A stretch of DNA of 64,000 bases. Source: Cutaneotrichosporon cavernicola (Eukaryota > Basidiomycota > Tremellomycetes > Trichosporonales > Trichosporonaceae). The position numbers and the translations under genes are program-made. Numbering within the stretch: position 1 is the stretch's first letter; each line of letters opens with the position of its first letter. The notes beneath the pieces are model-generated. The model worked only from the letters and a program-made list of their open reading frames with translations. It ran no database searches and was not told where the DNA came from. Positions 57,503 through 64,000 of the stretch are shown here, in pieces. Location of the stretch: the NCBI RefSeq assembly GCF_030864355.1, contig NC_083396.1:2852001-2916000 (forward strand), written 5' to 3'.

Positions 57503-58908
57503 GCAGTGCAGTATTGTCAGTTGGAGTGAGATAAGAAAGTATGAATGCGGGTGACGTAAGGGCAGATGGGCGGGAAGTGAGTGAGAGTGCGTACAGAAGG
57601 ACCTGAATGATGTGAATGATGTCAGCAACGACCGACTAATGACAATCAGAAGGGCTAGCAAGCAGGAGGGAAGGTAATCCAAGTAAGGAGGAAGGTTGGA
57701 AAGACAGAGAGAGAGAGAAAGAGAGAGAGAGGGAGAGAGAGAAAGGATCCAAAGTACGCCTCCGTAAACAACAACTTCAAACGCTCCGTAGAAAACCGAA
57801 CCTTGCCCCTTCCCCAAATACCGGAATCATATTGGCCAATTACAAACTATTAGACACCTGACCAGCATGTGAATCAGCACGGGAATCGCGATAAGCACAC
57901 AGCCATCAACGCGGGCATCCTCACTTCTGGGTTTCTCATCACTCCAGCCCGACCACACCCAACTTGCAACCTTGGATCTTCGCTCGTCCTGTCCGCAGTT
58001 TAAACCTGAGGCCTGGGCCTCGAGGCCTAGGGTAAGTGACGAGTCCCAGAATGTTCCAAGGATCACGATGTGGCCGCACTTACAGGGCCTCGAATTCCCC
58101 AGCATTGTGACTGGTTGAAGAGCATGCGACTGGTGGAAGAGCATGCGCTGGGTAGTTGAAGTGGCAGCCGAAGGGTCGCGTCAGGACGCGTTCTGTCACT
58201 CGGTTGGCTGAAGTGAGCAATCCCGACATCACATGCCGCAATCTTTCCCCACTGTATCCTTTGTGGCGTCCCTTGTGTCTATTTTCCACACCCCCTTTTG
58301 CGTGCCATCTTTGTCTTGCATCGCCTCTGAGTTTCAACCTCCGGGCCCTAGCCCACATTCACATCAAACAGATTGGCCCATCACCGAAGCAACACTAGGT
58401 CTCTGGTTCCAGCCTGTACCACCGCTGCGTGCCCCCCTTTGTCTCAAGTGCCTTGGCCGCAGTGCGGGCGAACACATTAACACCTTGTCCGTCACAAAGG
58501 AGAGGCCAAGGGGGAGGGCGGGGGTTCAGCTGTGCACTGGTCTCTTGCAGGTTTGAGCGCCACTTGGGGCGTCCAAGTGGGAACATACGATGTGGAAGGT
58601 GCTGCACCTGGATGCCTTCGCGACCTGGATCACCATCCCACCTGGCCGCCTGGACCATCCCTTTTCCGTTCCACCACTGACTTCCGTCTTGTCACCCGGG
58701 CACTGGCACGCCCGGTCCATGCCTTGGTGTCATTCGCACTTTGTTCCACCCTCATCAGCCCATCACTCTGGCACTAAAACGGAAGCGCTTTCAACGCTCC
58801 TCTCACTAACACGACCTCATCTTTGCAACTTCCGTTCTTCACCGCTTTCACTTTTCCCTACGGCTTACAGTCATCCTCGCGGTCAACCTCGCGGTCATCC
58901 TCGAGGTC
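57503..58908. other. Divergent intergenic region with a GA tract and repeats before the channel gene
   Basis: About 1.4 kb. A GA/GAAA microsatellite covers about 57706-57747 (C/T-rich in the sense of the minus-strand gene, near its 5' leader). Directly before the channel's ATG, four imperfect 12-nt copies of TCATCCTCGCGG occupy about 58871-58908, the last running into the start codon. No further gene is supported. Confidence 0.6.
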
Positions 58909-60620
58909 ATGCCGTCGTCCAACCACTTCGACCACAGCCACTACCGGTCGTACAATGTCTTTGAACATCGGCCGCACAAAAGTCTGCGCTACTTCATCAA
59001 TGCCCTCCTCGCCACGGCCCTCTTCCGCATTTGGCCCACCCTCCTCTTCTTCGCCGGGTGGAGCACCATGATCGTCCTCATCAACTTGAAGACCAGCGCC
59101 AAGCTCTCTTTCCCCAGCGTCATGATCACAGTCCTTGGTATGCTTCTCGGTCTGACAATCTCGTACCGGTATGTGCTCGAGCCAGATCCCTGCATTGAGG
59201 GTCAGGGCGGCTGACGTACAGTACCTCCTCGGCCTACGAAAAGTATACTGAGGGCCGCAAGATGTGGGCGATGATCATCATGGCCAGTCGGAACTGGGCG
59301 CGTTTGGTTTGGATCCATTGTAGGTCTCCGCCGAGGGTCGATAAGACGCTGGTCGACTTGACGACGGACGTGACTGACACGACACAGGCCCCGACTCCCT
59401 TACACCCGACCCAATCGAGGACCCCGCAGAGCGCGCGCGTGACGAGGCCAAGGCCATCATCGAGAAGAAGACGGTCGTGCAGCTCGGCCTGGCCTTTGCT
59501 GTTGCGGTCAAGCACTATCTGCGCAGCGAGCCTGGAATGTAAGTTTGTCGATGGGCTGGCGCTAATGCCAGTTACTACGAGGACCTGTACCACCTTGTGT
59601 CTTTCATTCCCTCTCTCAGCTTCCCGAGCGGCATCACCACCGAGTACGGCAACATTGCTCCCAACCTTCCGATGCTCAGTGCCGGGCACATACGCCCTAG
59701 TGCGTACCGCCAGGCGACTGCCAACAGCGGCAAGAGCGAGCCTGTCATGCTGTGCCCGGGCGAGAACCCGCCCAGGTTCAGAGTCTCCGACATGTGGCCT
59801 TCGCGCTGGAAGAAGCACACCCACGAGCTCAACCCCCTCTCGGGCGAGGACAGCGACGTGCCGCTCAAGATTGTCACGTTTATGTCGTCGTGGCTGGCCG
59901 GTGTGCAGAAGCGCAAGGTTCTTGACGCGGCGACCACCTCCAACCTCATGCTCCCTCTTGGTCAGATGAACGAAGCGCTGGCCGCCCTCGAGCGCATCCT
60001 CACCACCCCCATTCCCTGGTCATACAACGCACACATCTACGAGATGAGCTGGATATACTGCCTGGCGCTCCCCTTCCAACTATGGGACTCCAAGCTCAAG
60101 TGGGTCACCGTCCCGGCCACCGTTGTGAGTGCTCCTTCTTGTCGCAGCAACGCGTCCCATGGCATGACCGAGTCGGCCGCTTCTGGCGGGAGGCCGAAAA
60201 GCGTCCTTAGTAACCGACCATGGAGCTCGGGGCAACCCCTTCTGACGCCTAGATCACTGCCTACTTCGTCCTAGGATACGCGAGCATCGCTGAGGAGATC
60301 GAAAATCCTTTCGGATTCGACGCCAACGATGTGAGTAGAGGAGAACTGTCGTGTTTTCGCACTTGCTAACATGTCAGCTCAACCTCAACTACTTCTGCCA
60401 GGAGGTCATCGCCAAGGAGCTCGAAGCAATCACGTCGAGAGACTACAGCGAGCCCGACGAGTGGATCTTCTCCGAGTCCAACCACCCCTTCGGGCAGGGG
60501 ATGCCATCCGCTGAGCGGATGCAGACGGTATCTCCTGTCGAGTTGCGCCGCATCCTTGCCCAGCCGCACCGGGGCAGCCCAGCCGCGTCGTCGGACACGA
60601 TCAGGAAGGGCAGCGTTTGA
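58909..60620 (+). CDS. Bestrophin-like anion channel (UPF0187/RFP-TM family)
   Basis: Model: join(58909..59168, 59222..59319, 59388..59538, 59572..60124, 60253..60330, 60378..60620), 460 aa, closed frame. Family members form pentameric chloride-type channels in membranes. Evidence: two N-terminal helices (YFINALLATALFRIWPTLLF and MITVLGMLLGLTISYR), then the conserved block YRTSSAYEKYTEGRKMWA, later the pore-lining helices before TTPIPWSYNAHIYEMSWIYC and the C-terminal signature ASIAEEIENPFGFDANDLNL, nearly invariant in UPF0187/bestrophins. The middle holds a fungal-type loop with LSFPSGITTEYGNIAP. Introns are 53, 68, 33, 128 and 47 nt; each junction falls inside a conserved block and restores it. 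The localisation (plasma membrane, vacuole or mitochondria) cannot be read from the sequence. Confidence 0.92.
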
Positions 60621-63600
60621 GCTGGTTCTCACACGCTGCATTGGCCTCTCTAGCGAGGCCCATACTCCTATCTTCCTGCTACTAAAAAAAAGACGAACTA
60701 TATCTTATTGTGAAAAGGCCCAGCGCCTTATGTCACCCACTGCCTGCCGGAGACATTTGTCGTGTTAGTTTTTGTGTGTATGCCACTAGTACGCTTTGGG
60801 GCATGAGTCCAGTTGTGACTGATGTATAAAGCCACTAATCCCTTGCGTGCTTGACCTCGCGTCAAGTCAAGTTACCCAGCATTCCAACAGCAGGTCACAA
60901 GCTTAGGCTCTCACGCCCAGCACGGCGACAGACGCTATCCCGGTGCTGGGTTTACTGTCAGTTAACATGCAAACAAGGACGTGTACCCTGGATGGCCCTG
61001 CTCGCCTGGCTGGTAGCTTGCGTGGCTGGGCCTCGGCTAGTGGTCGAAGTGAACCAGTTGGTGGTCGCATGGCTAAGAAATGGTAGGGTTGCGTGCAGCT
61101 CGCAGCGTGGCGCGGGTGGGACAGGGATGCGGTGCGCAGCAGCGGCTGACAGAATCAAACACGCCCGTTTGTCGTTTGCCTGACCGAGTGGTTACTGCCA
61201 GGATACTTGTAAAGTTCTAAAGTTCTATTGTAAGAATGAGCAGGGCTGCGACCTGCGATTGTGGCCTTCCAAACAGGCCACCGCCTCACCGCCACACATG
61301 TACATTGCCACATCCTGACTACCCACCCTCCCGGCTTGCTCAATACTTGCTTGCCACTCGTACCCTCGCACGTGGTACGACTATCCAGTACACCGCTCCA
61401 AACTCGGAGTGTTGGGGTAAGAGGGAGCTGTATGGGCACTAGGAACTCTATCAGGGGCATCCGGGGCATCCGGATGTGCCAGAGGTAAAAGCTGTTACAA
61501 GAGGGGAGGGGGACCGGTCGTCCTAGCAACTTGAGTGGTGTCCCATGAATAACCACATTCCTATTCTGGCAAGCCTGAAGCTTAATCTGGTTTATCGAAC
61601 GCCCAGAATGTGCAGCTCTCAGTCCTGTGAGCCCAAATTACGTTGGTTTGCAGATTCGCAATCCCTCATCCCTCAAAGTGACCAGGTGTCATATGCAACT
61701 GGATTATTGGACTGGGTTAGTTAATCCAGTCGATTGGAAGCTCTGCCGAACGAGTGTCTCGTCAGATTGCGTCTTGTCATCATTGGCGTCAGGCAACCCT
61801 GTTCCTGCTTCCCCCACTGACCCACCCATCTGGCTTAGGAGATTCCCAAAGTCCCACCCATCCGGATACTTGCAACTTGTTAGGTGTCTAGCGTGACAGT
61901 TTGACAGACATCCTCACAGCTCACCGCCGATCCTAATATCAGGCGCAGCCTGAAGTGAAATGTGCAAGTGTAAAAGTGCCAACACAGATAGCAAGTGACT
62001 GTGGACGAATCTGGCGATCTGGCGGTTGTGAGCATGGCGATTTCCGACTTGATCACGACGTTTCATCTGCACACTTTGGGCAAGGGCCATGACGGCGTTG
62101 GGAGACTGAAACGCGCCGTTCCGCGCGTGCTACGGCAGCGCAGCGGCATGCACAACACGGGTTACGTTGTCCCGAAGCAGCTTGGCTGCGGTGCCTGGAT
62201 GACGGGAGACCGAGTCGGGAGAGCGGGAAGGGCTCGGATCGGATGGGCGGCACCGGCTCCAGGGCCAGGGCAGAGTTGGGTGGTTGGCTCACTTGGCTGG
62301 CAGAGTGAGGCATGGGAGCCAAGGGCATTTTCTGAAAGTACAGTATTAAGGCCGGCTCATTAGGAAGGGCTCAGTCCAGGATCGCCTGGGGTCTGGATCA
62401 AGTCAAGCCAGAGACTGACGTGGTATTTACCAGAAGAGCTTGTCCAGCTTCCCATCCTCATGGCTCCTCATCCCACACCGTAAGTTGACAAGGTTGGGTT
62501 CCAGGGAGAGCGGGCCGGGCTGGCCAGAGTCTGCGTCAAAGTTTCTGGTTTCGGTAAGTTGATGGCTCCCCACAGAGGCCACACATTGCGTCACTGCCGC
62601 TGGCCGCTGGCTTGGTTTGGATTCTGGAATATGGTAATATAACTGCGCCAAGGACGCCACCTTGGGGCTGTATGGGAAGACTCTGTCACGCAAGATGTCA
62701 AGGTGACGAGATGATCTGAGAGACCCAACTGCACAGACTCGGAGTAATGCGCGCGATGCTGGCATCCGGCAGTGCCTGTCCTGGCCCAAGAGTGACAGGA
62801 CTGTGAAGTAAATGGTGAGCTTGGGCTTGTTTTTTTTTTTTTTTTTTTTTGCATCACAGCTCAATGCCCCAAGCATGAGCATCGGGGACAATGGCTTGTA
62901 ACGGCTGGCACAGGCACTGCCGGATGCGATTGGGACCTTGGACCTAGGACTGTCACTTGGCGGTCGAGGGATTGGCGGCTTGACCAGCTTGGTCAGCTTT
63001 GGCGTGCACACAGAGCAGAGTCCAAGGAAATACATTTCCACCCCCACTCATCGCATCATCCAGCACTTCCGCTGACCGCACAGTCCTGTGGCCTCAACTG
63101 CCAGTCATGATCTGCAAGTGGCAAAAAATTGGAGCGAATCATGTTACTCTCAATCGACTTGCTTGCCAAGCTCCTGTTTTCGGTGAGGAGAGTAGGAGCG
63201 AGACGGAGACCCTCTCTCTGTGTTTGCTAGCCTTTTGAGTTGTATCCGAGAAGACGGAGAGCACACGGTGTGACGCTTGACATAATTATGAGATGGTTAG
63301 TCGTGGGACCCAGGCTGCCTGGGAAGCGTGATAGGACAATGCAAGATGAGGAGCCGTGATGGGAGCCGTCCCGAGGCCCGAGGATTGTGATCTTGCTCCA
63401 TGACGCATGGCGCCTGACGCATGACGCAGTTTTCAGCTCACTGAAATGAATTGTGGCAAGCGAACAGGGCCTGTGTTAATGAGGGGAAGAGATGTTATGC
63501 AAAGACAGCAAGTGCAGTACATTTGGGTTCCGATTGCGGACAAGTTGAGCAAGTGGGAGCAGGGTCGAGTTGAAACATACGCAATGCGGGAGGAGAGGGG

Positions 63601-64000
63601 AGGCAAGAGGTCAGCAGGCGAGCAGGAGCAGGAAAGCAAAATAGTAGGTTCCAAGGGGGTTTGGTTTGGTTTGGTTTGGTTAAAGGATTAGAAGGGGTTA
63701 GCCAAGAGGGACCAACGACATCAGGAGTTCAGGATGTCCAGCCGGCCAGCCGGAAGCCATTACCCCAGGTCCGGGATTCAGGACCAGAACGACAACCGCC
63801 TTTGGCCTTTTGCCTCTCCCGCACCTGGCCCATAGTTGATTACCCGTCACCTGCTCCATGCTGAGCCTCCAGCCTCTGGGTGGGATCACTATCCCTGTGT
63901 TCCCAGCGACAACCCGCTTGCATTACTGGAGCTGTTGCTGCCGTCATTGCAGTGCACCGTCACCTTGTTCTTCATCACCCAACTCCCCATGCTCGTTGTT
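60621..64000. other. 3.4-kb terminal region without supported gene
   Basis: Only short frames without domain signatures occur on both strands. A 206-codon minus-strand frame (62427-63047) is kept open by a run of 21 T (62830-62850) that reads as lysines and is judged spurious. A (GGTTT)n repeat lies at about 63658-63681 and GACGCATG repeats at about 63401-63427. The last bases could belong to a gene outside the window; I see no proof. Confidence 0.5.

Noticed and set aside
62427..63047. 206-codon minus-strand frame
   Set aside because: Depends on a 21-T run read as poly-lysine; no recognisable protein.
1..64000. Transposons, CRISPR arrays, prophage or bacterial operons
   Set aside because: No transposase, reverse transcriptase, terminal repeats, spaced direct-repeat array or operon-like gene packing was found; the gene structure is eukaryotic throughout.

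Overview
The window is nuclear DNA of a fungus, most likely a basidiomycete yeast of the Tremellomycetes and probably Trichosporonales. The basis is gene content plus gene structure: a fused alpha-1,3-glucan synthase, a Zn2Cys6 regulator, a PDR-type ABC pump, TFIIE-beta, Med13 and condensin Smc2, with many introns of only 30-60 nt that start GTNNGN and end in a CTGAC/CTAAC branch site just before YAG. The order is inferred from these traits and was not tested by a search. No bacterial operon, CRISPR array, transposase, reverse transcriptase or virus-like gene was seen. I rebuilt spliced models by eye. Except for the 5'-truncated MED13 and the forkhead gene with its uncertain start, every coding model closes into one frame with start and stop.

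Layout: 0-10 kb is compact: MED13 (5' partial, +), GPATCH11-like (+), dynactin p24-like (-), MOG1 (+), RPS23 (-) and a gamma-glutamyltransferase (+). 10-17.5 kb is one very large alpha-1,3-glucan synthase gene (-). 17.5-20.9 kb is gene-poor. 20.9-35 kb holds SMC2 (+), a forkhead factor (-), TFIIE-beta (-), a DUF1338 2-oxoadipate dioxygenase/decarboxylase (+) and a DHA2-like MFS exporter (+). 35-37.1 kb is a small tRNA zone: a broken tRNA-Val relic, an intron-bearing tRNA-Leu(CAG), an intron-bearing tRNA-Val(AAC), and G-rich minisatellites. 37.3-48 kb has three minus-strand genes in a row: an alpha/beta hydrolase, a Zn2Cys6 regulator and a PDR-type ABC transporter. 48-51.5 kb is gene-poor. 51.5-60.6 kb has a divergent GAPDH whose start codon is split by an intron, a second tRNA-Val(AAC), the tRNA adenosine deaminase TAD1, an unrecognised arginine-rich disordered protein and a bestrophin-like anion channel. 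60.6-64 kb has no gene I can support.

Most genes are unrelated housekeeping functions: transcription (MED13, TFIIE-beta, forkhead), chromosomes (SMC2), translation and tRNA (RPS23, TAD1, tRNAs), nuclear import (MOG1), dynein transport (dynactin) and cell wall (AGS1). The only stretch that looks like a possible functional neighbourhood is hydrolase - regulator - ABC pump at 37-48 kb. I did not find a convincing new system. The best leads are the split-ATG GAPDH paralog, the tRNA-Val relic with its two diverged intact copies, the abundance of 30-31 nt introns (several in frame and easily mistaken for coding sequence), and the orphan protein at 55.4-57.5 kb.
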